Below, one piece after another: positions 1 through 10,745 of a DNA stretch of 64,000 nt. The translations under genes were made by a program, and so were the position numbers. The stretch covers positions 180,815,207 to 180,879,206 of the forward strand of contig NC_077233.1 of NCBI RefSeq assembly GCF_027887165.1, written 5' to 3'. This DNA is from Monodelphis domestica (lineage: Eukaryota > Chordata > Mammalia > Didelphimorphia > Didelphidae). Position 1 is the first letter of the stretch, and each line of letters opens with the position of its first letter. The notes below the pieces were generated by a model. The model saw only the letters and a program-made list of their open reading frames with translations, searched no databases and had not been told where the DNA came from.

Positions 1-924
1 TAAGTCTTTTCCCTACTCTGAGCATCCCAGTGCCTTAAAGTGAACCTTATGGGGCATCACCTCTGGTTGCTTCTTTATCCTGGCCATCATCCTTTGGATG
101 CTATTTGAAATAGCATTATATAGGATAGGTGGGAGTAAGGAAAAACAGGAGGAGAGGAGATTAGCTAGAGAGCTGTTGCTGTCATCCATCATCTGTCTTC
201 AGAAAGTGATCATGGGACCTTTGGCCCAGGTGTACAATGCCCATCCTATAGCCTTGCAGCCAACAGAATGGTCTCTGCAGAAATTACTTTAGGCAGTTGT
301 ATGCCACCAGCAAAGTGATGATTATGATGGTAAAAAATGTATCATCTCCATTGCCAACTGAAACACAGCCTAGATCATTTGGGGAAATTTGTCTGTGTTT
401 AATACTTTGTTGTTTTTTATGGAGCAATAAGAATGCCAAGATTTACACATTTTGGGATTCCTAATTGAATCTTACAAGGATAGAAAATGCTAGCTTTGGG
501 AATCTTTAGATATTATTCTAGGTGTTTCATCAATGTCAGATTGTTTTGTGTGTGTCTCTATCCATGACAATCCAGGAGTTGGGCTTGTGATTTAAAGCAA
601 TTGAGATCTTCCACAGCAGTTGATATCAGTGCCTGCCCATTGTCTTCTGGGCTGGTGCTACATTCATAAAAATGTCCTTAATGAAATGCAAGTTCTACTC
701 CTCCCTCTTTTCCCGAACATTGACCTTGACAAATGTTCTCCTCTGATCTGCCTGTCATTGCCGCATCTGGATGCCAGAATTAGTGACAGCTACTTTCCCA
801 GCGTGATTGTTCAGAGGATCACAGACAGAACAGGAAGGAAACAGAGGACCCCAGTTTCATTTTCTTATTTGTAGTCCCCAGGCCTGGAGTCTGACAATAC
901 TTGTCAGAACTCCAAGTCCCATAA
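1..924. other. Unassigned single-copy-looking DNA
   Basis: I see no recognisable transposon, RNA gene or exon here. A 64-codon open frame at 98-292 and an 84-codon frame at 620-874 have no recognisable domain and no convincing splice context, so I do not call them genes. Confidence 0.4.
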
Positions 925-995
925 GGCAGCAGTGACAAAGTCAGGATTTGGACTCAAGTTCTCTGTCTCCTCTAGTATTCTGATAATACTATATT
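925..995 (-). mobile_element. MIR-like SINE remnant
   Basis: A short stretch resembles the antisense core of MIR (cag repeats, then 'tttggactcaagttctctg'). It is very degraded and too short to assign a subfamily. Confidence 0.35.
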
Positions 996-1263
996 TCTCT
1001 ACAGGGAAAAACAGATGCCACTGAGCTGAAATGGTCTTCCTGGCTGAGGGTCCTGTTAGCCCAGGCAGATGACCTGGCATCTTAATCTCTGACGCTCAGC
1101 CTTTAGAGTTGGGGGGATGCCACCGAGCAAGTTTATCTAAGAGAGTTAATTCCACAGGCACGCGGTAGCAAGCCAAAGTTTTTAATCAGTGCTTTCAGCC
1201 AAAGTAACTGTAGGCTGATCAATCATAAATTTAGTGCCAGAAAGCATTATAGAACCAGAGAAC
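996..1263. other. Unassigned DNA
   Basis: No repeat family or coding signal is recognised. It carries isolated CpGs (near 1090, 1126 and 1160-1165), so a conserved noncoding element is possible but not shown. Confidence 0.3.
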
Positions 1264-1440
1264 CAGAAATGAAAGGGACCTCTGAGACTATCTGATCCAA
1301 CCCTCTCATTTTATAGATGAGGAATTGGGAGGTTCACAGAGAGTTTAAGTGACTTTCTCAAAGTCACACAGATAGTTGCACAGTTAGTGCTGAGATTCAA
1401 GCTCAGGTCCTTTGACTCCAAAGCTAGTTCCAGGCTTATT
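1264..1440 (-). mobile_element. MIR/MIR3 CORE-SINE, antisense
   Basis: The diagnostic antisense CORE-SINE string is visible: 'ttttatagatgagga', then a 'gtgactttctcaaagtcaca' block, then the tRNA-like part with 'ggtcctttgactcc'. The left extension 'gggacctctgagactatctg' is the L3-like tail seen on MIR3-type copies. An ancient, immobile fossil. Confidence 0.75.
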
Positions 1441-1699
1441 CTCAATATATCACTCAAACAAACTAGTCTTCAGGATAATCAGAGACAATGGAAGAAGGAG
1501 CCTGGATAGAAGCCGAGACAGAGAGGGTGGATGCTGAAAGCCCTGCCAACCTGGCACTTGCTTTTAAATATTTTTCCCCTGCAGGTGCCTATTGTAACGT
1601 GGCCCCAAAGTTTGTAAGCTGGATCGTTGCTCTTGGGTTGAAACTGACTGGTCCCACAGTGCACTGAAGAGAATAGGGAAAAAAAATATAGTGTGGGCA

Positions 1700-1960
1700 G
1701 GAAAAGCCATAGATTTAGAGCTGAATGGATAGTGACCTAGTGGAGAGAGCCAAGAAGATCCAAGTTCAGCTGCAGCCTGACACTCATCAGACGTGTGATC
1801 CTGGGGAAGTTACTTAACCTGGGTTTGCTTCATTTCCTCCACTATCAAATAGAATAGCACCTATCTTGCAGGCTTGTTGTGAGGATTAAATAAGCTGTTT
1901 GTAAAGCACTTAACACTGTATCTGGCACTTAGTAGGTGCTAAATCAGTGCTTATTCCTTT
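1700..1960 (+). mobile_element. MIR SINE, nearly full length
   Basis: Read in sense, it has a tRNA-like head, the core 'gatcctggggaagttactta', and the L2-type tail 'ggcacttagtaggtgctaaa'. The order head-core-L2 tail is the standard MIR structure, and MIR is known to have used L2 machinery for its movement. Confidence 0.75.
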
Positions 1961-1974
1961 CCTTTCCATCTAAT

Positions 1975-2120
1975 CCAACCAAGCCTATCATTTTATGGAT
2001 AAGGAAACTGAGGTCAAGGGAAGGGAAGTGATTTACCCAAAGTCATATTGCTAGTAAGGGACGGAGCAGAGATTCAAATGCAGTTCCTGATTCTAAATCC
2101 AGCACTCCTTCCATGGCACC
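1975..2120 (-). mobile_element. MIR SINE, antisense
   Basis: The antisense MIR signature 'ggataaggaaactgaggtca' is followed by 'gtgatttacccaaagtcata' and 'gctagtaagg'. It lies back to back with the sense MIR just upstream. Confidence 0.75.
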
Positions 2121-2224
2121 TAGATAAGAAACCTGAGACACTCAGCATTTCTGCTTCTGAGTTCTATCTTCATCTTCTTCATGCTAGGGTAAATGAATTT
2201 CTCTGATTAATGTGGCACAAGTTT

Positions 2225-2475
2225 TTAATAATACTGATAAGAGTTAGCCTTTATATAGCACTTTTAGATTTGCAAAATGCCTTGCATTTCATTTTATCCT
2301 CACAACAACCTTGGGAGTTAGCTGCTATTATTATCCTTATTTTCCAGATGAAGAGAGTGAGGTAGACAGAGGTTATGTGACTTTTCTAGGAATGTACAGA
2401 TAGCAAGTTACTGAGGTTGAATTTGAACTGAGGTCTTCCTGATTCCACGTCCAGCATACCTACTGGAACCTTTGC
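2225..2475 (-). mobile_element. MIR3/THER-type CORE-SINE, antisense
   Basis: The copy starts with the 3' part 'tatatagcacttttagattt', continues with 'cctcacaacaaccttgggag', then the core 'ccagatgaagagagtgaggt' and ends in a degraded tRNA-like head. This long form with the 'cctcacaacaacc' block is typical of MIR3/THER-like SINEs, abundant in marsupials. Confidence 0.7.
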
Positions 2476-2479
2476 TACT

Positions 2480-3189
2480 AGTCTTCTGGATCTTCCAATC
2501 CTTTTTGCTTTCCATTTATAGATGAGTCAGTGGGATGCTGGTAAATGTTTAATGACTGACTCTCCAACAAAAATGTATGTATGACACTCTTAAATTTAAC
2601 TTGCATTGTTAGCATTTTCTTCAACATTTTCATAATCAAGACAATAAACAGAACAACAAATCATGCCTTGATTTCATAGTATTTGCTGAATTTTGGGGTG
2701 CAAATGTTCACAATGAAAGTTTAACAATCTGTTTTCCAGCTACTTTAGTAACCCCTCGAATATAGCCCACCAGTAACAGAGTCCAAGGTGGGAACCAATT
2801 CAGTGAAATATGACCCAGAATTAACCCTAAGGATATTGTAGATATTTTTCTTGTGAAGGCTAGACTAGATAGCTTTCAAAGTCCTTTTCAAATCTGATAG
2901 TTGATAACTCTAACCTTAAATATTTTATTTCAACTGCATCAATGTTAGTAAACATGGATTTGAGACTTCTGCCTGATGAGGGGATGGGGAGAAAATGAGA
3001 GTATTTCTTAACTCCATCTGAGAAGCTCTCTAGGAGAGCAGAAACTCATTCTATTCTTTTTGTCCTCTAATTCCTTTTGCACAGTTTGCCTGCACTGAAA
3101 AGCAGTGTTTTATGCTGAAATTATTAATTTTGCAAAATTTAGTGGTTGGCCACATTCTGTGTAGCCATTGAAAGTTACAGATGAACATC
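2480..3189. other. Mostly unassigned DNA
   Basis: A possible MIR3 tail lies near 2850-2905 ('agactagatagctttcaaag'). Otherwise there is no recognisable feature. Confidence 0.35.
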
Positions 3190-3385
3190 AGGGTATTGTA
3201 CTATGGTGAAAAAAGTCTGGGAGTCAAGAGGTCTTCAGCTTAGTCCTAGCTGTGTTGCTCACTCACTGTATCTTCTATGGCCAAATTGCTTACTCTCTCT
3301 GGGCCTTGGTTTCCTCATCTGTAAAAAGGGGATTGGTCTAGGTAATCTCTAAGATCCTTTCAGACACCAATATTTTATGATCTCT
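3190..3385 (+). mobile_element. MIR3-type CORE-SINE
   Basis: Sense copy with 'ggtttcctcatctgtaaaaa' followed by 'ggattggtctaggtaatctc' and an end rich in 'ttttatgatct'. That tail resembles the L3/CR1 3' end rather than the L2 tail of classical MIR. Confidence 0.7.
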
Positions 3386-3715
3386 TTGCAAAATCCTTGA
3401 AGGTAGGGACCCAAGTCTTCTGATGCTTCTGTTGCTCACTACTGATTCTTGTCCCTCTTCCTCTATTTCTAGCACCTGGTATGGCCCAAGTGCATAGAAG
3501 GTGCTCGTTATTGACTGGGAGATTTTTATACTAATTTAAATATTTTTGTGTAATTTTAACAAATTTACTAAACAGAGCCTGAGAGCAAGCCACAGTCTGC
3601 AGTTTTGTTGACTTTTGTGGAGACTCATTTCTTGGCTCAGAGATGTGGTAGTCAATGCCTGGGAAAAAATAGAAGTTACAACACAAGTGGAGCATTTTCT
3701 AGATGAGAATTACAT

Positions 3716-4016
3716 CAATTCTTCCTTCCTTCCTTCCTTCCTTCCTTCCTTCCTTCCTTCCTTCCTTCCTTCCTTCCTTCCTTCCTTCCTTCCTTCCTTC
3801 CTTCCTTCCTTCCTTCCTTCCTTCCTTCCTTCCTTCCTTCCTTCCTTCCTTCCTTCCTTCCTTCCTTCCTTCCTTCCTTCCTTCCTTCCTTCCTTCCTTC
3901 CTTCCTCCCTTCCTCCCTTCCTTCCTTCCTCCCTTCCTCCCTTCCTCCCTTCCTTCCTTCCTCCCTTCCTTCCTTCCTTCCTTCCTTCCTTCCTTCCTTC
4001 CTTCCTTCCTCCCTCC
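3716..4016. repeat. (TTCC)n tetranucleotide array, about 300 bp
   Basis: The tract is almost pure TTCC from 3720 to about 3904. After that TTCCC variants are interspersed ('cttcctcccttcctccc'), ending at 4016. The pure-to-interrupted gradient suggests recent expansion on the left side. Long open frames on both strands here (Phe-Leu-Pro-Ser and Lys-Glu-Gly-Arg peptides) are artefacts of the 4-base period. Confidence 0.97.
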
Positions 4017-4072
4017 CACCCTCTCATGATCCCTCCTGTCTCTTTCTTTTTTTCTCTTCCTTCCTTCCATAA

Positions 4073-5389
4073 ATTCTGAGCCCTAGACTTCTAGTTTCAA
4101 GGCTTAGGAAAGACAAACCCACTGTGTGATACTTAGGCAGGCCATTTAACATCATAGTCACAGAATGGAAGAAGAATGACTAGCATGAGACTCTGGTTAA
4201 CAAAGGCAACATATAAAACAAAACTCGAAGTCCTAATCAAGGAAGAGAAAAGATGGTTTGGTCAATGTTGAAACCAGAAATCCTTGCATCAGGGTAAATA
4301 TAAGAAAACTTGACTTCCCAAGACAAGTAGTTAGATATAGTCAGGTGAATCAGGGTCCATCATGAAAGGAAAATATACATGAAGCAGGCCTAGAGGAGAG
4401 CTGGTCTGAGATTCCTTTAAGGTCTTGAGGAACAAAAATGGTGAAGAGGCTCATCTGATAACTAATTATTTTTGCTAACCAGGTCCTAATCTCTTCTGTT
4501 TCTACTAGAATAAGGGGCACTAGTGCTGCCATTTCTAAATTCTGGAACCTTAGAACAAAGCCCCAGTCATATCTTCTTAGTTACAAGCTCTTGCTTGGAT
4601 CTAAAATGTGATCCTAAAGTAAAGCCAGTAGACATTTAGGTTGTCAGGGTTCTCTTGGCTACCAGTTAGAAATGCCTTTAGGGAGAGGAGTTCTAGAAAG
4701 TGTTCCACTGGACTTACCTAGGCTTTTGGGCATCCATTTTTTAAAATAAGTCAGTTTTTTTGGAAGCTTGCTTTGCCCAAATCCTGAAGATACTTGCTTC
4801 TCAGGCTACAGACAGAAAAGACCAGTCTCAGCTTAACACACCAAGGACACTCTCTTTGATAGCCATCTGGGAGATGGGGCTTATTCTATCATCAATTTAA
4901 CTGTACACTGTGTCCTGATGACATATCCACTCACTATTGTCCCTGACTTTCATCCTTTGGTTGAAGAGTGCTAGGGCTCACTTTGTGGATCCTCACTGAC
5001 CTATTGCTGCTAATGCTTTATTTAAACAAGATTCACCTCCACCAGCATGGATCCCCATGTGAAACTTCTCAGAGAAGTTTTTGTGCTTAGCAGTTCACTC
5101 TTTTCCTTGCTAGTGGATGGATCTTTTGAATTCTTGATCTGGGACTTAAGTGTCTTTATTGGTGATGGAATGACTGTAAACTTATCTAGACCTCGAATCC
5201 TACAGAAGTCATCTTGCCATCAAGTCATCTCAAGTCATGAATCATCATCTTGCCACCTCCCCTGCCACAAAAGCACAGTGCCGTGTGCATAGTGAACACG
5301 TGGCCATTTTTAAAATTTTAATCCATTCCTATGTTCATTCATTGATTCATTTTTCTATCCTCCTGCTTACCTTGTTCTTAGGCTAACTC
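4073..5389. other. Unassigned DNA
   Basis: No clear repeat family or exon. A weak MIR-like stretch may lie at 4085-4145. Open frames at 4350-4532 (-) and 5047-5292 (+) show no domain and are judged chance. Confidence 0.35.
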
Positions 5390-5545
5390 AACCCCCTCCT
5401 TTTACAGATGAGGACAATGAGGTCCGTAGATGATAAGTTACAAGTCTGGAGGCACACACACAGAATATAGTAGCAAAGTCAGTTTTTGAACTCAGATTTG
5501 CTGACTCCAAATGAGTGTTTTCCCCAGAGTACCATGCAGTTGTTT
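5390..5545 (-). mobile_element. MIR-like SINE, antisense
   Basis: It starts with 'ttttacagatgaggacaatg' and runs through the antisense core to 'gctgactccaaatgag'. Degraded. Confidence 0.6.
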
Positions 5546-5650
5546 AACCTCCCTGGACCTTGTTTTCCTCAGCTGTAAAATAAGAAGGGAGGGGATAGAC
5601 TAGATGGCTTTTGAAACCCTTTCCTTCTCTAGATCTATGATCCTATACAG
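5546..5650 (+). mobile_element. MIR3-type SINE, 3' half
   Basis: Contains 'tttcctcagctgtaaaataa', 'gatagactagatggctttt' and an L3-like 'agatctatgatcc' end. It abuts an antisense copy, so the two form an imperfect inverted pair. Confidence 0.6.
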
Positions 5651-6243
5651 CCCTTAGGAATAGCTTAAGCTCGGAATATAAATTCAAAGCAAAAGCAAAC
5701 TAGAGCTTGACATATACAAATTCTACTCTGAATGAGAAAATCCTGTTATGGTTTCCAGTGTGTGTTTAGTGCACTCAGTTATGTCTAGGGAATATTAAAG
5801 GGCTTAGGCTAATATGGGATCATCTCACTTGATAACAGTGAGAAGGGTTCCTGGAACTATAACTTTGGTAACTGTGGAGAAAATAAGTGAAAGCAGCTTT
5901 CTCAAGGACACCTCGGGCTTCTTCTATTTATAATTGACTAGGACATTCAAGTCAGTTTCTGGGAGCTTGTTTAGATATTGCTCTCTTTATATCCACTGTC
6001 CTAATACCCTTTTCCCTTTCTTTTACACCCCTTCCCCCAGCCTTGTTCCCCCCAAGCTGATGCACAGAGTTTGTATCTGTATGTATGGCTATGGTCTAAA
6101 ATTTCCAAATTTTATTTTATATTTTAAAAAATTTTTTAAAATTAGAATAGGTTATTTTCATTTTCATTTAATTTTAATTAGAATAGGTTATTAGAAGGAA
6201 TTAATAGAAGGAATGATGGAACTGATAATATAATCTGGGAAAA
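5651..6243. other. Unassigned DNA with a short tandem duplication
   Basis: No gene or transposon is recognised. A block containing 'attagaataggttatt' occurs twice at about 6140-6155 and 6176-6192, and 'agaaggaat' recurs just after. The rest is AT-rich. Confidence 0.4.
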
Positions 6244-6433
6244 GGGACAGATAGGTGGCTCAGTAGATGGATAGTCAGGCCTGAAGCTGGGAGGTCCTGG
6301 GTTCAAATATGGCCTCTGACACTTCCTAGATATAGGATCCTAGCCAAGTTACTTAACCCTAATTGCCCAGTCCTTATTGCTCTTCTGCCTTGTAACAGAT
6401 AATATTAATTCTAAGACAGAAGATAAAGGTTTA
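6244..6433 (+). mobile_element. Marsupial tRNA-derived SINE
   Basis: The head 'aggtggctcag' (A-box region) is followed by the B box 'ggttcaaat', then 'gacacttcctag' and the family tail 'ttctaagacagaag'. The copy is diverged and I found no clear target-site duplication. Confidence 0.8.
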
Positions 6434-6477
6434 ACTATGTGTTTAAATACATATACATGCATTTTCTCTTTTTCAGG

Positions 6478-6545
6478 TATAAATATATATATAAATATAA
6501 ACACACACACACACACATATATATATATAAATATATATGTATATA
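6478..6545. repeat. AT/CA microsatellite
   Basis: Interspersed (TA)n, (CA)n and AAATAT blocks. It lies about 45 bases after the tail of the preceding SINE and may have grown from A-rich sequence there. Confidence 0.85.
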
Positions 6546-6760
6546 AACTTGGAGAAGAGAAAATATGGAGTAGGTAGGCATGCAGCATTTAATAAATGCC
6601 TTATTGTTTGACTGCCGACTAATGAAAGATTTGTTAGGTAGCAGAGGCATTTCTAAATATCTTTGGAACACAGAATCTAGAACTGATGTTAGAACTTACT
6701 GAAAGGTGACAAAACTCAGTTCTATATAAAGGATAAACATTCAAACAATTGTTATATAGT

Positions 6761-6987
6761 TTTCTCAGATCCTTTGGGACCCCATTTGAGATTTTCTTGG
6801 CAAAGATACTGAATTGGTTTGCTCTTTCCTTCTCCAGCTCATTTTATAGATGAGAAAACTGAGGTAAACAGTGTTAAGTGACTTGTCTAGGGTCACACAG
6901 CTAGAAAGTGTCTGAAGTTGGATTTGGACTCTGATCTTCCTGATTCCAGGTCCAGCCATTTGGCCCCTCTGCCACTTGGCTGCCCCA
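6761..6987 (-). mobile_element. RTE-tailed marsupial SINE, antisense
   Basis: On the minus strand the order is a tRNA-like head ('ggcagccaagtggcag'), core 'ctcagttttctcatctataa', then 'gctggagaaggaaagagcaa' and 'tctttgccaagaaaatctc'. The last part matches the tail of BovB/RTE-associated SINEs. This family is distinct from the more common SINE of the window. Confidence 0.75.
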
Positions 6988-7044
6988 TAACAGTTTTTTT
7001 TATTTTATTGGATAGCTAATTAGAGCTATTGAATAATGAACTCT

Positions 7045-7245
7045 TCACATTTTCAGAGCTTTACAATTTATAGAGCACTTTCCATCACAACAGCCTTTTG
7101 TAGTTATTTCCAGCACCTTTTCCCCATTTTTACAGTTTGAAAGACTGAGGCTTACAGAAGCAAAGATGCCTGTGGATGTACATTTATTAAGAAGCAAAGT
7201 CATACTTTAACCCAGTCCAAGGTCACTGTACTTTTCCCACTATCC
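7045..7245 (-). mobile_element. MIR3/THER-type SINE, antisense
   Basis: Contains 'tatagagcactttccatcac', a degraded 'cacaacagcc' block, and the core 'tttttacagtttgaaagact'. Old and diverged. Confidence 0.55.
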
Positions 7246-7619
7246 CAAACTACATCCAAAATGAAATGAACTGCCTAATAATGAGACAGTAAATACTTCA
7301 TGTATTTACTGGGAGTGTCAAGGCAGAGACTGTCCTTTTGTTGGGAATTTTGCAGCTGGGTATCCTGCTTTGGGTAGGAGGTAGGTCTGGTGAGATAAAA
7401 AATGCAGAAGTGCTTTATTAGAGGAAAAAGTACCATAGAGACACAGATCATTGTGATTATTATCATTTTCGACAGTGTTTAAATTATTGAATATTCTTTG
7501 ATGGCCATTTTAGACTTAAGACAGAATGCAGGCTCATCTATAAAGACTTTTCTGTTTTCATGTTCTCCTGTGTTGCCTTTTTTTTAAAGTGGAAAACTAT
7601 CCAAATCATGGTGAAAATT
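7246..7619. other. Unassigned DNA
   Basis: Nothing recognisable. The 63-codon frame at 7275-7466 (-) has no domain. Confidence 0.35.
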
Positions 7620-7785
7620 CATGACTGGATTCTTAGTCTGTGGACTTTGATTCCATTTCTGGCTCTTGGATTATCTGGGTGACCTTGAGCAACTTTACCT
7701 CTCTGGTCCTATTATTTGCAATGCAAAATGAGGGAATGGAATTTGATGATGACTAAGGGTATTTCTAGCTCTAAGTCTATGAATT
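7620..7785 (+). mobile_element. MIR3-type SINE
   Basis: Sense copy with 'tgggtgaccttgagcaac', a degraded 'tttgcaatgcaaaatgaggg' core end, and the L3-like tail 'ctctaagtctatgaa'. Confidence 0.6.
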
Positions 7786-8114
7786 TCATCCCAGGAACAC
7801 CTCATCTTGGCCCTGACAGATTTATTTTATCCCCCCCTTCCACCTTACATTCATTATAATCTCTTGAAAAAAAATAGTTTACTGATCAGAAGTGATGACA
7901 CAGCATTCTGCATGTTGCTATAATACTTAAACATTCCTTGCAATTAGATCCTGAATTATTGAGGCAAGATTTTAATTACCCAGTTCACTGACTGTATTAA
8001 AGGAGATCTGTAGTTGCCATCTACATCCAAGCACCATAGTGGTTTTTTTCTTTTTGAAAAAGATGATGTAATTAATTGATTGTTGCATGCAACTGATTTT
8101 CAGTAGAGAACTCC

Positions 8115-8280
8115 ACGTATTGAAGCACTATTGAAATCATGCTCTCCAACCATGTGGTTTACCTTAGAAAAGTCACATTATTTCTTTGCATCTCAATTTC
8201 CTATATGTAAAACAAGCCTAGTAATAATATCTGCTCTGCTTGCCTCCTGGTCTTGTGAAAGTACCACAGCCTGGCAAATT
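8115..8280 (+). mobile_element. MIR SINE, degraded
   Basis: The core is recognisable from 'gaaaagtcacattatttctt' through 'atctcaatttcctatatgta' to 'aataatatctgctctgcttg'. Confidence 0.5.
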
Positions 8281-8299
8281 CTTAGAGATGAATTCTTCT

Positions 8300-8358
8300 T
8301 TATTTTTATTTCATTCATTCATTCATTCATTTATTTGTTTGTTTATTTATTTAAATTA
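8300..8358. repeat. (TTCA)n/(TTTG)n/(TTTA)n simple repeat
   Basis: Short runs of ATTC, TTTG and TTTA tetranucleotides lie between a MIR and an L2 3' end. Confidence 0.8.
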
Positions 8359-8409
8359 TTTCCTTTTTGCCCTGTATGTAATATTAATTTTTATTTGTTT
8401 TCATGTTGT

Positions 8410-8535
8410 CTTCCCTTTTAGATTGTAAGCTTCTTGAGGGCAAGGGGCTGTCTTTTGCTTCCTTTTGTATCCCCAGCACTTAGCATAGTGCCCTGAGATA
8501 GAATAAACCCTTAATAAAGGTTTATCGATTGGTTG
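8410..8535 (+). mobile_element. L2 LINE, 3' end
   Basis: The characteristic L2 3'-UTR strings are present: 'attgtaagcttcttgagggc', 'tatccccagcacttagcata' and 'taataaaggttt'. Only the last ~125 bp of the LINE remain. Confidence 0.8.
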
Positions 8536-8735
8536 AAAGGACCAAAGAAACCATGAAGTCCAACTTCTACCAGATCAGGAATCTCCTCTAAAATACACCA
8601 GAGGAGTGGGCATCCAGCCTTGGTTTGAAGACCTCCAGGGAGAGGTCATTCACTCCCACTGAGGCAGTCTATCCATTTCTACTCAGCACTAATTGTTAGA
8701 AATTTTTTTCTTACATCAAGCCTAAACTTAATTAG
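8536..8735 (-). mobile_element. L3/CR1 LINE 3' region, antisense
   Basis: The series 'gaggagtgggcatccagcct', 'tttgaagacctccagggaga', 'cactcccactgaggcagtct' and 'aattgttagaaatttttttc' is the antisense of the end of L3/CR1 ORF2. On the coding strand it corresponds to the C-terminal part of the LINE protein and the start of the 3' UTR. Confidence 0.75.
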
Positions 8736-8874
8736 CATGAAACTTAAGTTCAAGATGAATGATCTTGTCTAACCCTCTCTTTTTGTAGATGAAGATACAG
8801 GTCCAGAAAAGTGGAACCAGTTTTACTGGCTATCCTCTATGCCTCAAAAGCTCTTTCTCAATTTACACCTGCTG

Positions 8875-9288
8875 GCTTCCTTTAAGAGTCAGCAAAAGTG
8901 GAGGCAGCTGGGGAGCTCAGTGGATTGAAAGCCATGCCTAGAGAAGGGAGGTCCTAGGTTCAAATGTGACCTCAGATGCTTCCTAGCTGTGTGACCCTGG
9001 GTAAGTCACTTAACCTCCATTGCCTAGCCCTTACCACTCTTCTGCCTTGGAACCAATACACAGTATTGATTCCAAGATGGAAGGTAAGGGGTTAAAAAAA
9101 AAGATTCAGCAAAAGATCCAACTTCTGCAAGAACTCTTTCAAAACTTATTAATATTAGTGCCTTCTGTATGAGATTATCTCCAAATTCATCCCGTCCATA
9201 CCTTGTTTGCATGCAGTTATTTTCATGGTATCTCCTGTCGTTAGATTGTGAGCTCATTGAGGGTAGAGGGACTGTTTGTCTTTCTTTT
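8875..9288 (+). mobile_element. L2 LINE 3' UTR, split by a SINE
   Basis: The L2 sequence runs to 8898, is interrupted by a SINE, and resumes at 9102. It continues with 'ttagattgtgagctcattga' and 'gggtagagggactgtttgtc'. Removing the SINE restores a continuous L2 3' UTR. Confidence 0.7.
8899..9101 (+). mobile_element. Marsupial tRNA-derived SINE nested in L2
   Basis: A complete copy: head 'gaggcagctggggagctcag', B box 'aggttcaaatg', 'gtgaccctgggtaagtcact', and tail 'aaggtaaggggttaaaaaaa'. The flanks 8885-8898 and 9102-9115 match in 13 of 14 bases, which is a target-site duplication and fixes the boundaries. Confidence 0.9.
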
Positions 9289-9390
9289 TAATAATAGTAG
9301 CATTTAGAAAGCACTTTAAGATTTGCAAAGCATCTCATGTAGATTATCTTATTTGATCCTCACAGCAATCCTACACCAGACCAAACACAA
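9289..9390 (-). mobile_element. MIR3/THER-type SINE, antisense 3' part
   Basis: Contains 'aataatagtagcatttagaa' and 'tgatcctcacagcaatccta', the antisense 3' half of MIR3/THER-like SINEs. Confidence 0.6.
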
Positions 9391-9869
9391 ATTCTCTCTG
9401 CTGAGATGAGATATTTGTCTGAAAGGGAAGAAAATAGTTCCTTCCCATCAAGGGCAAAGTAGCTGAATTTACCAACCTGGGATGGGACCTTCATACAGGG
9501 CAGCTTCGTAAAGTCCAGCCTCTGTGAACGTGAGAGTTGCCTCAATCCTCTGAGCCATCCTACCTAGCCTCAAATATCTTCCCTGCTGGCCTGTCAATGA
9601 TAACTGAAATACCATTAGAGATATATTCTTTAGGTTAAAGGTATTGTTGCCTGTTCAAATTCAATTCAGTTAAAAATAAGAGTCCTTCCTGTCTAACTAT
9701 TAAGGTAAAAATTGCATAGTTTGGCATTTTGCAGCCTAGAATATTATAGAACCCATTCAAGGTCCTTTAGAAGCTGGTTCCAATCAAATTTTCAAATCTT
9801 TGTTTATATTTCTTCCCCTCTTATACCCATGTACTTATAATATAAGACTACTTGAAAACATATCAACAA
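9391..9869. other. Unassigned DNA
   Basis: No repeat or exon recognised. The 61-codon frame 9360-9545 (-) has no domain. Confidence 0.35.
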
Positions 9870-10060
9870 GGGACAGTTAGGTGGCTGAGTGGATAGAGAG
9901 CCAGGCTGGAGATGGGAGGTTCTGGGTTCAAATATGATCTCAGACACGTCCTCGTTTTGTGGTTTTTGGCAAGTTACTTAATCCCAATTGCCTAGCCCTT
10001 TCTTCTGCCTTGGAACCAATTCTTAGTATTGATTCTAAGACAGAAGGTAATATTTAAAAA
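9870..10060 (+). mobile_element. Marsupial tRNA-derived SINE
   Basis: Head 'acagttaggtggctgagtgg', B box 'gggttcaaat', and tail 'gattctaagacagaaggtaa'. A weak duplication ('atatcaa') is seen at 9860 and 10066. The middle is diverged, so it is an older copy. Confidence 0.8.
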
Positions 10061-10267
10061 AATAAATATCAATAAAATTTACTTTGAAAAAACTAGATCA
10101 TTTGCTAGTTTTTTGAACCTATCTTCTCTATAATGGGCTCATTCCATTCTTTCTGTGTGAAATGACCTTTCTTAAGTGTCTGTACCTAAAGGCTTCCTGT
10201 TATCTTCATTGTTAAATAAGAACCCTTCTGTTTAATAGTTTATGCTCTTTACAATGTTTGGATATAG
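10061..10267. other. Unassigned DNA
   Basis: Nothing recognisable. Confidence 0.3.
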
Positions 10268-10362
10268 ATAATAAAGTGGTGCAGTGGATAGAGTGCTGGA
10301 CTTCTAGTCTCATACACTTATAAGCTATTTGACTGTGGGCAAGTCCCTTAATCCTGTTTGCC
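10268..10362 (+). mobile_element. SINE head fragment (RTE-tailed or MIR-like)
   Basis: The tRNA-like head 'aaagtggtgcagtggataga' is followed by 'gactgtgggcaagtccctta'. The 3' half is missing, replaced by the antisense SINE that follows. Confidence 0.55.
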
Positions 10363-10381
10363 CTAATCCTCCCTTTGCATG

Positions 10382-10555
10382 TTAGAATAAATACTGTGTA
10401 ATGGTTCTTAGGCAGGAGACTAGTAAGGGCTAGGCAATGGGGGTTAAGTAACTTGCCCAGGGTCACACAACTAGTTAGTGTCTCAGGCCACATTTGAACC
10501 CAAGACTCTCCAGCTCTGGGCTTGGCTCTGAAGCCTAGAGCTTCCTAGCTGCCCC
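10382..10555 (-). mobile_element. Marsupial tRNA-derived SINE, antisense
   Basis: On the plus strand it reads 'atggttcttaggcaggagac', 'aagggctaggcaatgggggt' and ends near 'cctagctgcccc'. Its poly(A)-side end is truncated. It lies tail to tail with the sense head just upstream. Confidence 0.8.
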
Positions 10556-10629
10556 CAACTAAGTACTATATTTTTGGAAGGGAATTTATGTGGTAGGGAG
10601 CAAACAGGATAATGAAGGAGTTAGAAATG

Positions 10630-10745
10630 ATGACTTGGGGGGACCAGTCTAGGTGGATAGGAATATTTAACTTAGAGAAGAGAAAATGGGGGAAGGAGAT
10701 GGTAGCTGTCTACTGATACTTGAAGAATTGTCATATATATGAAGG
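10630..10745 (+). mobile_element. L3/CR1 ORF2 C-terminal fragment
   Basis: The segment 'atttaacttagagaagagaa' followed by 'gagatggtagctgtctactg' and 'acttgaagaattgtcata' corresponds to the conserved 3' part of L3/CR1 ORF2. Frameshifted and not coding. Confidence 0.6.

Noticed and set aside
98-292. 64-codon frame as a small gene or exon
   Set aside because: No recognisable domain, no start context and no splice sites I can defend.
3615-4079. Open frames of 105-154 codons on both strands (Phe-Leu-Pro-Ser or Lys-Glu-Gly-Arg peptides)
   Set aside because: They arise from the TTCC array: a 4-base period avoids stops in all frames. No other coding signal.
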